From Dendrolimus kikuchii (lineage: Eukaryota > Arthropoda > Insecta > Lepidoptera > Lasiocampidae), in contig CM034401.1 in assembly GCA_019925095.2 (NCBI GenBank), forward strand, positions 8,095,838 to 8,159,837: DNA of 64,000 nucleotides, in the 5' to 3' direction. Shown here in pieces: positions 32,551-43,279 of the stretch; position 1 is the first letter of the stretch, and each line of letters begins with the position of its first letter. Under the pieces are notes generated by a model. It saw only the letters and a program-made list of their open reading frames with translations. It made no database searches and was not told the origin of the DNA. The translations under genes were made by a program, and so were the position numbers.

Positions 32551-33537
32551 CATCAGTATGATTTTGATAAAAAGAAACTTAAAAAATATAAATGAACCTA
32601 TTAATACTGAGTAAAACTATCTATTGAGTTTTAGACGGGAACTTGAATGGTGGTGTTTTGCTGTGCTGTTTTAACTTCTAACAATGTATATAATATTCTT
32701 TAAGAAAATAAAAATAGTTGTAGAACATTAATTGTATTAGGCTGGAATGGTGTTTTTAATAAAACTCAACTGTTTATTGGAATTTGCTGTTATTGAGCTG
32801 CCTCGAGAATCTCTATGTTGGTCATATGTCTAAGAGCTATAATTTGGCTAAGGATTCTGTTAGATAAGTTCGACTTTGCAGTTGGTAGAGACATAAAAAT
32901 GATGACGATAATGAAGAAACTACCAGACCAAACATTTTCAGAGTAAAAACAAAACAAATACTATGCACAAATGGGAACCTTATCGCCCTCAGGGATTTCT
33001 TTTGGACGACCTAGAGAACATATTAGACTATTAGTGTCACATATAGTATTTGCCATCCATCTTCAGACCATTGCATATTTTGTTCAGGGCATGGATCAAA
33101 CACTGCTGCTAACATGTCAACAGAATGTGCTTACGAGTGTTGTATCCATTACACTAGCCATGTCTGAATCTTCTTAAACAATTCATTTGCTTTGGACTAT
33201 CTTGAGCATTCCCTTGTATTATTTTTGTCTAGTGTAATTTCATCTATCTAAATCCCCAACTCAAGTACGAATAAGTTGTAAGTGACCTCTATCTATACGA
33301 CATCTGGGGTCCGAGGCAGATAGCTCCCCTGGGTACTGTCGATTCTGCTACAAATATATCTACGTAGCACGCCACTGTATTGAGATAAACAGTCCGTGTT
33401 ATTATACGCTTAAATAATAGATGTAAGATTCTAACCTATGTTTTTCTGTAGTATATTGTGTTATACATATTAACAGCCCCAGGCTAGTTTCTTTAGGTTA
33501 AGTTTTGTTTTATTTTGCATAATTATAAAATGTATAA
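32551..33537. other. No recognised feature
   Basis: Single-copy-looking sequence. The 68-codon frame at 32971-33177 has no domain. Confidence 0.45.
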
Positions 33538-33539
33538 TT

Positions 33540-33965
33540 ATTTGACATCCTCTGTGGTTCAGCGGGCTAAGTTTTAGGCGGCCTAACTCGCTGGAATGCA
33601 GAGGCTCCGTGTTACCTTCCTCTTGTGCAATACTCCCCTAATTTAAGAAAAGTTTATTTAAGAAAATATGAATCTTTAACAGCATTTATTGCGTTCTTTA
33701 CAAAGTATTATATTAGAAAAAAAAAAGAAAATTGCCAGAGATAATAATAAAGTATTTTTGTTTATGTTATGTTTATGCATTCGTGGCGGGAATTCAAAGT
33801 GTAGACAGACCTGGGTTCGATTCCTGGCATGGTAAATTTCGGGAACGAACTTTCTATTATATACTATGGTCTGGGTGTCTGGGATCGGTTCCACAGTAGT
33901 TCATTGTATATTACCCATAACTCAAGCGTAACTTAGGGATATATAATGTGTATGTTTATCTGCCG
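33540..33965 (+). mobile_element. SINE family D interrupted by about 195 bp
   Basis: Head 33540-33617 (A-box region GTGGTTCAGCGGGC) and the part from 33814 on (B box GGTTCGATTCC, 33814-33824, then TGGTAAATTTCGGGAACGAA and CATAACTCAAGCGTAACTTA) are contiguous in the 22.7-kb copy. The bases between are extra. Termini of the intruding piece are not obvious. Confidence 0.65.
33618..33813. other. Unidentified insertion inside a SINE
   Basis: A-rich, about 195 bp, containing a run of ten or so A residues near 33720. No coding or known repeat ends. Its existence is inferred from the interrupted SINE D. Confidence 0.45.
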
Positions 33966-34504
33966 ATTATTTGTTATTATTTAGACGAGAAAATATTTGA
34001 TTTTAATCATAAAGTTATAAGCTTTTATTCGATCAAAAAATATTATAATAAGTTGTTATCGATATAAAATAGGGACATATTGAAACAGAAAATAACACAA
34101 AGTTGGTGCATAATGGAAAAATAGACTGTTTCCAACCTATTTTAGCAAGTCTTCTGGATAAGCGAAAATCGAACCCAGACCTACTAAAATGGAAATAAGA
34201 TTCAACATTCAACTGTTTTTACGGTTCGTAAAGAAACCGAGGGATCCACAAGATACAGCGTTGTAAAAGAATATATTGTTAGAATCGGAAAAGAGACGGT
34301 ATTCAGTTGAAACCAAACCTCTGGGGTCTTACATTGTGATTAATAAACAATGCTGAAGATTATGTTTGGTTTTATCGAATAGTCTGGTGTAATAATAAAG
34401 GCTTTTAAGAAACAAATAGGTTAGTTGACAAAATAATCACTGAAAACTGTGTTATTATTGTTTAAATTCATTAATTAGGTGCTTATGTCTATAGTCAGTC
34501 TTTT
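33966..34504. other. No recognised feature
   Basis: AT-rich spacer. Confidence 0.45.
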
Positions 34505-34603
34505 GCTTTTAGTGATAAGACCGCCCTTTGTATAAAATTATAATACGACCAGTTTGTAAGTTTTTTGTAATGTTGTACAATAAAGAGTTATCTATCTATC
34601 TAA
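34505..34603 (+). mobile_element. LINE 3' UTR end
   Basis: TAGTGATAAGACCGCCCTTT to GTACAATAAAGAGTTATC, followed by a (TATC)n tail. Same phrase at 60.4-60.5 kb. This is a recognised form of polyadenylated LINE end in Lepidoptera (from memory). No coding sequence is attached. Confidence 0.6.
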
Positions 34604-35155
34604 ATTATTACTACTCTTCTTAAAAACACATTCCTGTGAATATTACAATATTAAAAATATCGTAGTTAAATAATATTATTTAAAGATGTATAATTTAGCA
34701 CAGTTAAAGAGTATGGTCAATACATGAACGTGATGCTATGTAAATGCAGATAAACGATATCAGCGTTAGAGCTATCGATACGATCTCTGAAGATGGTCTG
34801 AGATCATGTGACTATATCATCAAAAATGTCCAATGTCATGAACGTGTAAATATAATATTTAATAATGATTAAAATGTTGGTGTGCACATCACATAACCGA
34901 TAAGGTTCCTGTATATATAGTCTAAGTTAAATTAGGAACGATTAAGTAAGTAAATACATCAAGAGTACAACAACTCGTCATTTTATTTTGTACTCCCCTT
35001 ATGCGTCACCCTATCCAACGGGACAACCAGCACAGACTCAACTTATTTCAACCCCCACAAATGTTTTATTTGAAATTATTTAACTATTGCTAGAAGGCGT
35101 ACTATAACAGTCTAAATACTTCATTGACTACGTCTTATTCTTGTTATGTGTATAC
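34604..35155. other. No recognised feature
   Basis: AT-rich. A TGTTG...CAACA-bounded 98-bp segment was considered and rejected as an LTR. Confidence 0.4.
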
Positions 35156-35555
35156 AATATACATATAAGGCGTTCGTAATACCGAAGTAAGAAAGAGAGT
35201 TGGTCTGAAAGAGAGTGTCGGGGTGAAGGTAAGGAAAGGAATGCTCCGGTGGTTCGGGCATGTGGAAAGAATGCATGATGAAAGAATGACTAAACAGATA
35301 TACAATGCAAAAGTGGATGGATGCAGAAGTCGTGGAAGGCCACGACACGCCTACCATGATCAAATTGATCGTGTACTAGCGGAGGGTGATGTCAGGAGCC
35401 TTAAGAACAGACGAGTGTGCATGACAAGAGTTATGAATGTGAAAGAAGCAAGTGAGGTGTGTAAGAATAAGCCCAAAAGGCGCTCTGTTGTTCGTGTCTA
35501 CCCCGCAAGGGAACTGGCGTGAAGTTATATATGTATGTATGTAATATACATATAA
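35156..35555 (+). mobile_element. 5'-truncated LINE with intact C-terminal frame and target duplication
   Basis: AATATACATATAA occurs at 35156-35168 and 35543-35555, flanking the insertion. The inserted part is open from its first bases to TGA 35520-35522 and encodes VRNTEVRKRVGLKESVGVKV, RKGMLRWFGHVERMHDERMT and then KVDGCRSRGRPRHAYHDQ to the YPARELA end. This is the tail of an RTE/craft-like LINE polyprotein downstream of the polymerase. It ends with an (ATGT)n microsatellite. No polymerase or endonuclease domain is present, so it is a dead-on-arrival copy, but the frame has stayed open. Confidence 0.85.
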
Positions 35556-35907
35556 ATGAAATATTTTAATTAAATAATTTATACTGAATTTTAATATATT
35601 TATCGGGTACATCTTACGTAGCTATTTAAAACGCATAGGTGCGATGTCTAGCGCCACAAGGGACTGGGCTCGCGAATTAAATATTAACCATTACGTGTCT
35701 GGTGGGACAGCCGCTTTCGCAACGAATATAGCTGATCAATAATGACGTCTGAAAAAAATAAAAGTTAAAGTTGTATAATATATTTGTACTAGATAGTCCA
35801 GCAACTAAGGAAAATACAATTATTTGTGTCATTCTGAGTACGCAGTGGAGATAGCAGAGAGCATGCTTTGTAAACACAGTTTTTCTTGCCCATAATTTAC
35901 ACAACAA
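35556..35907. other. No recognised feature
   Basis: AT-rich spacer. Confidence 0.45.
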
Positions 35908-36222
35908 CAATAACAGCCTATAAACGTCCTACAGCTGGGCTCGAGTTTCCCACTATTGCGGAACGGACAGTATACCCTCCACAATTGTCCAAGGCGGCTT
36001 GGCAGATTTGACATATCGGTTATCTCAATGTGCAGCAGGTTTCATCACGACGTTTTCCTTCACCGTTATTAATACGTACGTACGTAACGTACGTAGTAAT
36101 TGTAACAATATGCACATTATCTCAGAAAACTGCCTAAGTGGTGCATGCGTTCCGTCTAGGATCGAACCCGCGCCCTTTGAGTTTGGGACGCGTGCGTTAG
36201 CCATTATGCTACCACGACTTTT
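35908..36222 (-). mobile_element. SINE family B, full length
   Basis: The best full copy for the 3' end. Reversed, it runs from a GTCGTGGTAGCATAATGGCT-type head (A box) through GGTTCGATCC (36159-36168) to CCCATTATAGG/CTGGGCTCGAG-type sequence and a TATTGTTATT end. A TACGTACGTACGTAACGTAC run sits in the middle, probably microsatellite growth inside the element. Confidence 0.8.
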
Positions 36223-36429
36223 ATCTGATTGTAGCTAAATTATATTTTTAGCACATTAAAAGATGTGCAAAAGGTACGATAATATATCCACTATGCTTCT
36301 CTAAGGCGTATTCGTGGGGTATATTGTCAATTACCATGTGTAGGTTTTCTTACGATACTTTCTTTGGCCTTCATAAACACGAATAAGCAATATGACAGTG
36401 AAATCAATTGAGATTCTGTAAATGTAGTG

Positions 36430-36525
36430 GAGATTTGGTGTTGCAAATGTCCATAGGCGATGGTAACCGTTTTCCATCAATTGGGCAGTCTGTCTGTCTG
36501 CTGAAATCGTGCAATAAAAAAAAAA
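36430..36525 (+). mobile_element. Family A repeat, 3' end only
   Basis: TTTGGTGTTGCAAATGTCCA to GAAATCGTGCAATAAAAAAA. Directly followed by another, longer copy in the same orientation. Confidence 0.75.
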
Positions 36526-36531
36526 GATACT

Positions 36532-36832
36532 CGTCTAGGTAGTAGAATACTAATTTCTGCGGCCGGGCGGCCTGTCGTAAGAGTCGACAAAACAATCCAC
36601 TTTCAGACGGTAGGACGTTTGCCCTATCTGGATGGCTACCATCCCTGGTCTTGTGCATGTCGCCATTATTTGAGATGTGTTCCGGCATCAGTGGCCAGGT
36701 TCCAGTTTCTTCATCGGGACAGGCAGCACATTAGCAGCACTTCTGGTGTTGCTAATGTCTATTGGTGATAATAACCACTTTCCATCAGAGTTGGGCCGTC
36801 AGCCTGTCTGCTGTGCTTCAACAATAAAAAAG
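36532..36832 (+). mobile_element. Family A repeat, second of a tandem pair
   Basis: From TACTAATTTCTGCGGCCGGG to GCTTCAACAATAAAAAA. Diverged, with its TTTTATCC end replaced by CTCGTCTAGGTAGTAGAA. Confidence 0.75.
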
Positions 36833-37344
36833 GTATTTAAATAAAAAAAACTGATAAACCTAATTACGTGTATTACTATCGACACATAAATTTTATGAAG
36901 ACGATTGGGAAGCCCTCATAACGATCGCAGCTGTTAATATTTGAATCGCGCATTCTATTCGACACAGTAATCATCATGCAGATGGCAGCATGTCCTGTCG
37001 GTGATGACGCCATGTGATGGCGGTCTGTCCCAGACCTCAGCATGTCATGTTGCACGCCGAGTCGACACATCGTCCACAAGCGCCAACACAATATGAGGCA
37101 CCGGCATATCCCGCCAGCACCTCTTACAGGCTTCCATTGAAAGCCCTGTCGGAGACCCGCTACAGTTCTTTGTACTGTTTTACTTAGCGACGTTAACAGT
37201 TTATCAGCTTAGAAAACGTTACAGCCTCACGCCAAAATTAATTGAAATTGAGGCAGGCAACGTCTGTCAGGTCAACTAGTCTCTTTTTTATTAGACATGC
37301 ATAAAACAACGTCGCTTTCAGCGGCATCGTCATCATCCGAGCGT
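36833..37344. other. Unassigned, partly GC-rich stretch
   Basis: About 36.95-37.16 kb is GC-richer than its flanks (for example CCCTGTCGGAGACCCGCTAC) with a 71-codon minus-strand frame rich in Met and Cys. No domain recognised. It may be part of a transposon whose ends I cannot place. Confidence 0.35.
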
Positions 37345-38065
37345 TAATTACCGGTTGCGTTCGGAGCGTTCACTCCGACGCCCAGGGTCCGCTTTCCTAC
37401 TTTTTCTACTCCACTTCGCGCGGTCTTCGGCATCCCCCGTTTTGAGACCATTGGTACACATGTCATCCTTCACAACGTCATGCCAACATTTCTTGGGCCT
37501 TCCCCTTCGACCGGGACGTGGCGGAGGGGGCATGGCTAGACATTTGTTCCCCACATAATTAGCCGGTCTCCGTAAAACGTGGACGTACCAACATAAGCGA
37601 CACTTGCAGTTTGTCTGCTATGTCACGGACATGAAGACTGCCGCGGATGCGGGAGTTCCTGACCCGGTCTTTCCACGTCACTACACATACATCGCAGCAT
37701 AATCTCCGTGACACGCAGTTCTGGCTTCTGTCGCTCAAGTACAGGCCACGCTTCACTGCCATACAAAAGGACAGGTCTAATGATGGATTTATAGACCTGT
37801 CCTTTTAATTTAACCGGCATTTTGGGGTCACAACTGATACCTGTCACCTCATGCCACTTGACCCAAGCTGCTGTGATACGGGCCTTGACGTCGTGGTCGA
37901 TATCCCCGGATGAACGAAGTACAGATCCTAAGTACTTAAACTGATCCGTGCGCTCGACCGTATCTTCGCCTATGCGCGCGTATGTGGGATCTGTAGTGTT
38001 ACAGGCCAAGTACTCAGTCTTCGCCACATTTAATTTCAGACCGCCGTTTTCTAGCGACCTCTTTC
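37345..38065 (-). pseudogene. LINE RT C-terminus, well-preserved but frameshifted
   Basis: Minus-strand frame 38027-37623 reads KTEYLACNTTDPTYARIGED, FKYLGSVLRSSGDIDHDVKA, then IRPVLLYGSEAWPVLERQKP and RVTEIMLRCMC. Two further frames carry KDRVRNSRIRGSLHVRDIAD and, near 37.36-37.55 kb, PPPRPGRRGRPKKCWHDVVK then AEDRAKWSRKSRKADPG. Together they are the thumb-to-C-terminus of an insect LINE polyprotein, split by two frameshifts. The polymerase YXDD region is absent. The same lineage recurs at 15.55 and 43.28 kb. Confidence 0.85.
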
Positions 38066-38278
38066 ACGCATTTACGCGTTGCACCAGGCGCCATCTGTCC
38101 GAGTCGCTTTCAGCGTCTGTCTGTACCTTCGCTAACTCCTCCGAAGGCAAGAAACTGATTTTTAAGCGGTTTTCACCATTAGTTAGATAGCTTTTCATGG
38201 AAGGCTTTTTTATATACTAGCTTGTGCCTGCGTTTTCGCTCCTGATATATAAAACAATAAAAAAATATTAAGTAAAAA

Positions 38279-38837
38279 CAGATTTCAAAACTAAAAAGTA
38301 TAAAATAAATTAATAAAGATTATTGACTAATAAGTTATTTACTTTATTAAGAGAAAATAATATAAAAAAAAATATATCTTGAAGTCGGTGCCGAGCAAAC
38401 CATAAAAGTTACGATATATACTTTATAACAACAAAATGTTACAAAATATTCTAATTTTTATGGTTTACTTGGCACTGACTTCAAGATGTAGAACAATTTA
38501 TATTATTTTGTCTCTTAATAAACTAAATAAATTATTAGTCAAAAATCTTTATTAAGTTACTAGCTTCTACCCGCGACTTTGTCCGCGTGGAATTGTAAAA
38601 AAAAGTAAGTTAAAAAAACCCCCGATTTTGAAACATTCTTCAGTGGTGCTCCGCTCCTATTGGTCTTAGCGTGATGGTATATAACCTATAGTCTTCCTCG
38701 ATAAATGGGCTATCCAACACTGAAAGAATTTTTCAAATAAGATCAGTAGTTTCTGAGTTTAGTGCGTTCAAACAAACAAACTCTTCAGCTTTATATATTA
38801 GTATAAAATGTTATACTTTTTAGTTTTGAAGTCGGTT
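38279..38837. mobile_element. Long foldback element interrupted by a mini-Helitron
   Basis: Left arm 38279-38407 is the near-perfect reverse complement of 38455-38557 plus 38810-38833. Matching pieces include GATTTCAAAACTAAAAAGTA with TACTTTTTAGTTTTGAAGTC, and TCTTGAAGTCGGTGCCGAGC with GGCACTGACTTCAAGA. The right arm is cut by the element at 38559-38806. About 45 bp separate the arms. No coding capacity. Confidence 0.75.
38559..38806 (-). mobile_element. Mini-Helitron inserted in the foldback arm
   Basis: Plus strand begins ACTAGCTTCTACCCGCGACT and ends CAGCTTTATATATTAGTATA, the reversed ends of the 8.15-kb Helitron. GAAACATTCTTCAGTGGTGC and TGGGCTATCCAACACTGAAA are shared with that copy. 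About 248 bp, with no target duplication needed to restore the foldback arm. Confidence 0.8.
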
Positions 38838-39130
38838 TTTTTAAACGAAGTTATTTTTTATTTCTTACTATTTAGTGTCTAGCTATGGGTAGGCCTACGA
38901 ACGGTGTCGCACGCAGTAAAAAATATAGGTCCCAATAAACGGGAACAGAAAGCTTTCACTGGGCTAAACTATGTTAAATTTTTAGCGGATCAAATGGCAA
39001 CTATTCCGCATCAAACTAAAGAAGAATCACGTAAATCGGATCTTAAATCTCAGCGTAATCGGTGTGTATGTACACATAAAAAAATACCAATCAAATTGAG
39101 AAACTCCTCCTTTTTGAAGTCGGTTAAAAA
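38822..39130. mobile_element. Element ending in CTCCTTTTTGAAGTCGGTTA (family J)
   Basis: TTTTGAAGTCGGTTTTTTTA at the left overlaps the edge of the foldback element, and AACTCCTCCTTTTTGAAGTC at the right matches the right end of the 24-kb element. An 80-codon plus-strand frame (38904-39146) crosses it but ends within the repeat terminus, so I do not call it a gene. Confidence 0.5.
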
Positions 39131-39300
39131 TACAGCTACTTACTAGGATGTGACATTAGTATGATTATATTTATTTTATTAACAATAGAAATTCAATTAC
39201 TAGAGCCGAGACGCGAATAAATCCCAGGTCCAATTTATTTCTAAATATTTATAAACTTACATTGAAAGCATTCGATTCGCTATCTACGGTCGCTAAGAGG

Positions 39301-40052
39301 AATTTTAAAATCCCGTCAACAAAAGATTGTAAGGCTTTAGTGGTGCCCTCCATTTGCATACCAAGTGTCATTATGAATTCTCTCGTCAGGGCCCGAGATA
39401 GAACGATTATGAAACGCTGAAACTTATATTTTTAATGCTATCTCAAGTATCTTCGCTGTATTAAAACTGAGTCCTCTGTAATAACCTACAAATCTACACC
39501 AATGAATAGAATTGAAGTGTCTGTTTATCATATATAATATTAAAAATTCTAAAAATGCCGTGTTTGTACATTGAAGCTATTAAAAAAAAACTGGAATAGA
39601 CTATATAAACGATGAAGAACACTACATTGTTTTTTAGATTTGTCTGTTCATGTAAAAACGACTGGACCGATTTTGCTGATCGGCAGCTAATTCTTAGACT
39701 TAAAATCTGTACTACTTTATATACTGGGTATGACGCGGGAATTTTTCTGGGAATGATTTTAAATGGTCAGATTTCAAAACTCGAATTCTAATGTTATTTT
39801 CTGAATTTGATTTGAATCGGTAGCAAAATTTATGTAATAAAATGTGTGATATTCTTATCCCGGGAATCCTGCGGAAATTTTCCCGGGAGTGGTTCGTAGT
39901 TGTTCGGGTGCATAAAAATTAGTTTATTCCGATACAGGTTTCACTAAAACGATAGTTTATATTATTTTTTAAATGATGTGGTATTCTGTGTCCCGGGAAT
40001 TCCACGGAAATTTCAAGTCAAGCGTGGACGTAGTCGCGGACATATCCTAGTT
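39301..40052 (+). mobile_element. Helitron-like family G copy with adjacent 227-bp block
   Basis: 39301-39526 is the second copy of the block at 26394-26620. The G element follows (ATGCCGTGTTTGTACATTGA, TATCCCGGGAATCCTGCGGA, AAGTCAAGCGTGGACGTAGT, end ATATCCTAGTTT). Here the block lies upstream of the recognisable G sequence rather than inside it. Confidence 0.7.
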
Positions 40053-40218
40053 TCTAAATAAAAGCCAAAGTTGAGTGAAAACTGCAATTTATACGGTGTC
40101 TAGTCATAAAATATTGTTTTTAGTGTTTTGGTTTATCAGTCTATCTGAAAGTTTGTCATTAGTGGGCTACGAAACGACTAACCGCGGATTCCTATATCTT
40201 ACTATTTATTCTTTGAAT

Positions 40219-40485
40219 TTTGGAAGCGGTTACCATCGCCTATGGACATTTGTAACACCAAAGACGATACCAATGTGTTGCGGCTTTCTAAAGGGAGACT
40301 GGAATCTGGCCACTAATACCCGAACAAAGCTCAAGGTTGTTATGGCGACATACTCTAACCCAGGGGTGGTAGTCATCCAGACGGGAAAATACCCTACTAC
40401 GAGGCTGTGGGTTGTTTTGTCGCCTATAACGACAGGCCGCCCGGCCGCAAGAAATTGTATTCTTTCTTCATTTCGTTCGTATGGA
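40219..40485 (-). mobile_element. Family A repeat, 3'-end-truncated
   Basis: From GGAAGCGGTTACCATCGCCT to CGCAAGAAATTGTATTCTTT. The AATAAAA side is missing. A 166-codon plus-strand frame (40075-40575) runs through this copy and is explained by it. Confidence 0.8.
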
Positions 40486-41036
40486 GCTTATGTCAAATTT
40501 AAACTGATAGTAAGGGAAATGAACGTTCGTCAAGATATCGGATCCGACCACAATAGGACTTTAATAAAAATTTAAGAGATTAAAGCAGGAATTTACTTTT
40601 TCTTTTTTTTTTTTTTTCGGGACTTTATAGATTTTACAAGATGAGGTCCAAGTTATGTACGACCAAGTGTCGGGCACAAGTTTTATAAACTACAATAAAA
40701 CGGATCAGAAGTAATTCAAATGAAATAAAATCATATTAAAAAAGTGTTTCACCTGTAGTGGAGTCTTTTGTCACAGGCCTATATACGCATGTATTTAGAT
40801 TAAACTGCGAGTATACCTAGTTGTACATATACTACGAAGCAATTTTGATTTCCTTTATACCTGCAAACTACTGCAAACTAAATAAAGAGCTTTATTCCTA
40901 AAGCAATAAAGTATAAAATTTAATTCCCTGAACTTCCTACATAATTTATATGGTTAGCACAAAAACCTTCAAACTTTCGATTCCCTTTTCACTTGGACGT
41001 CAAATTTATCGCAATCCCTTTTTATCCTTACTTAGG
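40486..41036. other. No recognised feature
   Basis: Includes a T-rich run of 17 or more near 40600. Single-copy-looking otherwise. Confidence 0.45.
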
Positions 41037-41042
41037 ACTTAC

Positions 41043-41253
41043 GGTGCCTAAGTCAACAGGCAAGTACTTATCGACGGTGAATCCGGCCATAGACGTCTGA
41101 CGTTCTACTTTTCCATTTTTCGCTTCGAAAGTGTAATATTTACACTCATATTCAGGAATTTCGGAAGAATAAGAGCAATGAAATTGATGATAGATAGATA
41201 CATAATACTTTGTTTTACACCGAAGTATATACAAACCAAAGTACGAAAATAAA
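41043..41253 (-). CDS. Candidate internal exon of an unknown host gene
   Basis: On the minus strand an AG after ATAATTATAT opens a frame that reads YYVSIYHQFHCSYSSEIPEY, ECKYYTFEAKNGKVERQTSM and AGFTVDKYLPVDLGT, then meets GTAAGT, a consensus splice donor, exactly at a codon boundary. The exon would be 211 bp. Its codon use is unlike the AT-rich flanks and it matches no repeat in the window. A pair of Cys and a Tyr-rich strand-like pattern faintly recall secreted lipocalin-type proteins, but I would not name it. The acceptor is weak and its pyrimidine tract is poor. The next family G element begins a few bases upstream. Confidence 0.35.
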
Positions 41254-41264
41254 CTATATAATTA

Positions 41265-41777
41265 TAAAATTTCAAAAATGCGTTTGTACATTGAAACTAT
41301 TAAAAAAAAATGGACTACGTACGCTATATAAATAATGAAGAACACGATGCAACTTTTTCAAGATTTTTTTTATGTTGGTCGGTTTGGCTACTTGTTCGGG
41401 ATTTGCGTAAAAACTAATGGGCCGATTTTCGTGCGGTTTTCACTGATCAACAGCTAACTCTTTGACTTAAAATCTGCCCAACATTTTATCACGGGAATCC
41501 CGCGGAAATTTTTCTGAGAATTATTTAAAATGGCCAAATAAAAAAAACTTGAATTCCATGTGATTTATTCACTGATCTATAGCTAATTTTATGTAATAAA
41601 AAGTGTGATATTTTTTATCCCGGAGATCTCCTGGGAATTTATCCGGGAGCGGTATGAAGTGGTTCGGGTGCATTAAAATTAACTTATTCCGACACAGTTT
41701 TCACTAAAACTTTGTGTAACGGGAATCCCGTAGCAAATTCAAGTCAAGCGTGGACGAAGTCGCGGGGATATCCTAGT
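41265..41777 (+). mobile_element. Helitron-like family G copy, most complete
   Basis: TTTCAAAAATGCGTTTGTAC, TTTGCGTAAAAACTAATGGG, TCACGGGAATCCCGCGGAAA, and an end CGTGGACGAAGTCGCGGGGA then TATCCTAGT. About 510 bp, no coding. All four family G sites in the window are on this strand. Confidence 0.7.
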
Positions 41778-42717
41778 CAGTTAATAAAAACATAAAAGCC
41801 AAATAACAAACCATCAGTATTTATAGCGGAAAACAATTATATGTTTATCTAATTGTAATTTATATTCTTGTTTAGAAATAATGCTCTAATTTTACTATGA
41901 TAAAATAAAAAAAATTGTTAGTTTTGCCACTTATTCGTTGAAGTTTCACTTCTACTATGTGTCCCAGCACACATTTCGGTTTTTCGCAGGTTTACTGCAA
42001 ATTATGATTTGGTTAGGTTAGGTACATTTTAATGAATGCATGTTTTATTTAAACATATTTTAAAAAACTGAATTCGATCCGGAACCAAAAAACGCATCCA
42101 TAGTATAGTCTAAAATTATGCCGCCTCTTACCACGTCTACTCTAAATTTATGCCCCACGCGGCCGTAACGCTTTTTCGTGACAGAAAAATCCTAAGACCC
42201 CCCGTTTATATAGAAGTTTCACTTCAAAAATAATATAAGATTTTGGGAAGATATTTGATTAAAGTTCATACGATTTCAGAGTGGACCCATAATGGACAAT
42301 TTTCTTTCTGACAAATTGTTATGGATAGATTAATTAATTAGCTTTAATTAGAGATAAAGAAACTTGACTTGTTTTAAATATTCTTAAGTAATTATGTTAG
42401 GAAAACAACAACAAAACAACACTGTGAAACACAATTTTACTGGAGGGAATTTCCCGCTGAGCTTTTCCCTATACCGTACAACATGGGGTTGTTTAAGACG
42501 AGTGCCATAAAATTTTTTCGAGCGTCAATAAGCATCGGTGCTCATTTTCCATTAGATGCTTGTTTATATTTTTCTACAGGTCAATGTTTCAATGTTTACA
42601 TATATTTTTTTACTACTACAATAAATATAAACTTAAAAATAAACTACAAACTATACTATATTAAAAAATAAAACTAAATAAAAAAAAGAAAAACAGCTAA
42701 AGATAAAATATTGGTCC
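41778..42717. other. No recognised feature
   Basis: AT-rich, with one TTAGGTTAGG at about 42013 that I regard as incidental. Confidence 0.45.
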
Positions 42718-43180
42718 CTAACTAATGTCGCTTACCGGGAACGATTCCAAAAGGCTGGCGGCGTTATCACGTTGTACAGCAACGCTTATTAATCTTTGAA
42801 CAAAATAGACGCCAGTCTTCTGGTCGCGTGTGACGTCTACTAAACGTTTGACGACGTTACGGTAGACCTTTAGAGCGTTAAGACCCCACGGATCCAGAGT
42901 TTCCACCCCAAATGTCGCAAACGTGTAAACCATTTTCAATGGCGGCATATTTGCGGCGCTTGTAGGCCTCCTGTTCGGCTGTAGCAGAACCGGCGGTAGT
43001 GCACGTACTTGAAAGATGGGACGCCGCCAGTGTATTAATGCAAGTAGCATCCCAAACTAAGGGGCGGCCCAGCTTCTACAGAATCAGCGTCATCCCATTC
43101 GGTCTCCAAAACGGCAGATACCCCTGCGGTGACAAGAGCCCGGCGGATGATGTCGTTGAGTGCCGCGTGTCGGAAAAGTC
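42718..43180 (-). pseudogene. LINE polyprotein C-terminus, frameshifted
   Basis: Minus-strand, partly in different frames: HALNDIIRRALVTAGVSAVL-like start, GRPLVWDATCINTLAASHLS, then EQEAYKRRKYAAIENGLHVC, and in a third frame FGVETLDPWGLNALKVYRNV, VKRLVDVTRDQKTGVYFVQR and QRDNAASLLESFP. These are consecutive motifs of the same LINE class as the fragment at 1.94-2.10 kb. A short in-frame-sized deletion and at least two frameshifts are evident. The polymerase is absent. Confidence 0.75.
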
Positions 43181-43279
43181 TATATTTATAAATATATGTA
43201 GAGGTGGGTGTTTCGATGGTTGGCTCGCCTTTGTGCTTGATAAAAATTATAACAAGAACTTCTTCTTAATCATTATCAA

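Noticed and set aside
33540..33625. Possible tRNA gene
   Set aside because: It is the tRNA-like head of SINE family D; the B box is displaced by an insertion.
34875..34972. TGTTG...CAACA segment resembling a copia LTR
   Set aside because: Only 98 bp, no target duplication, no poly(A) signal and no second copy in the window.
38904..39146. 80-codon plus-strand frame
   Set aside because: Its C-terminus is encoded by the CTCCTTTTTGAAGTCGG repeat end, as in other copies of this repeat.
40075..40575. 166-codon plus-strand open frame
   Set aside because: Most of it lies in a family A repeat; the frame is not kept in other copies and the ends fall in unrelated flanks.
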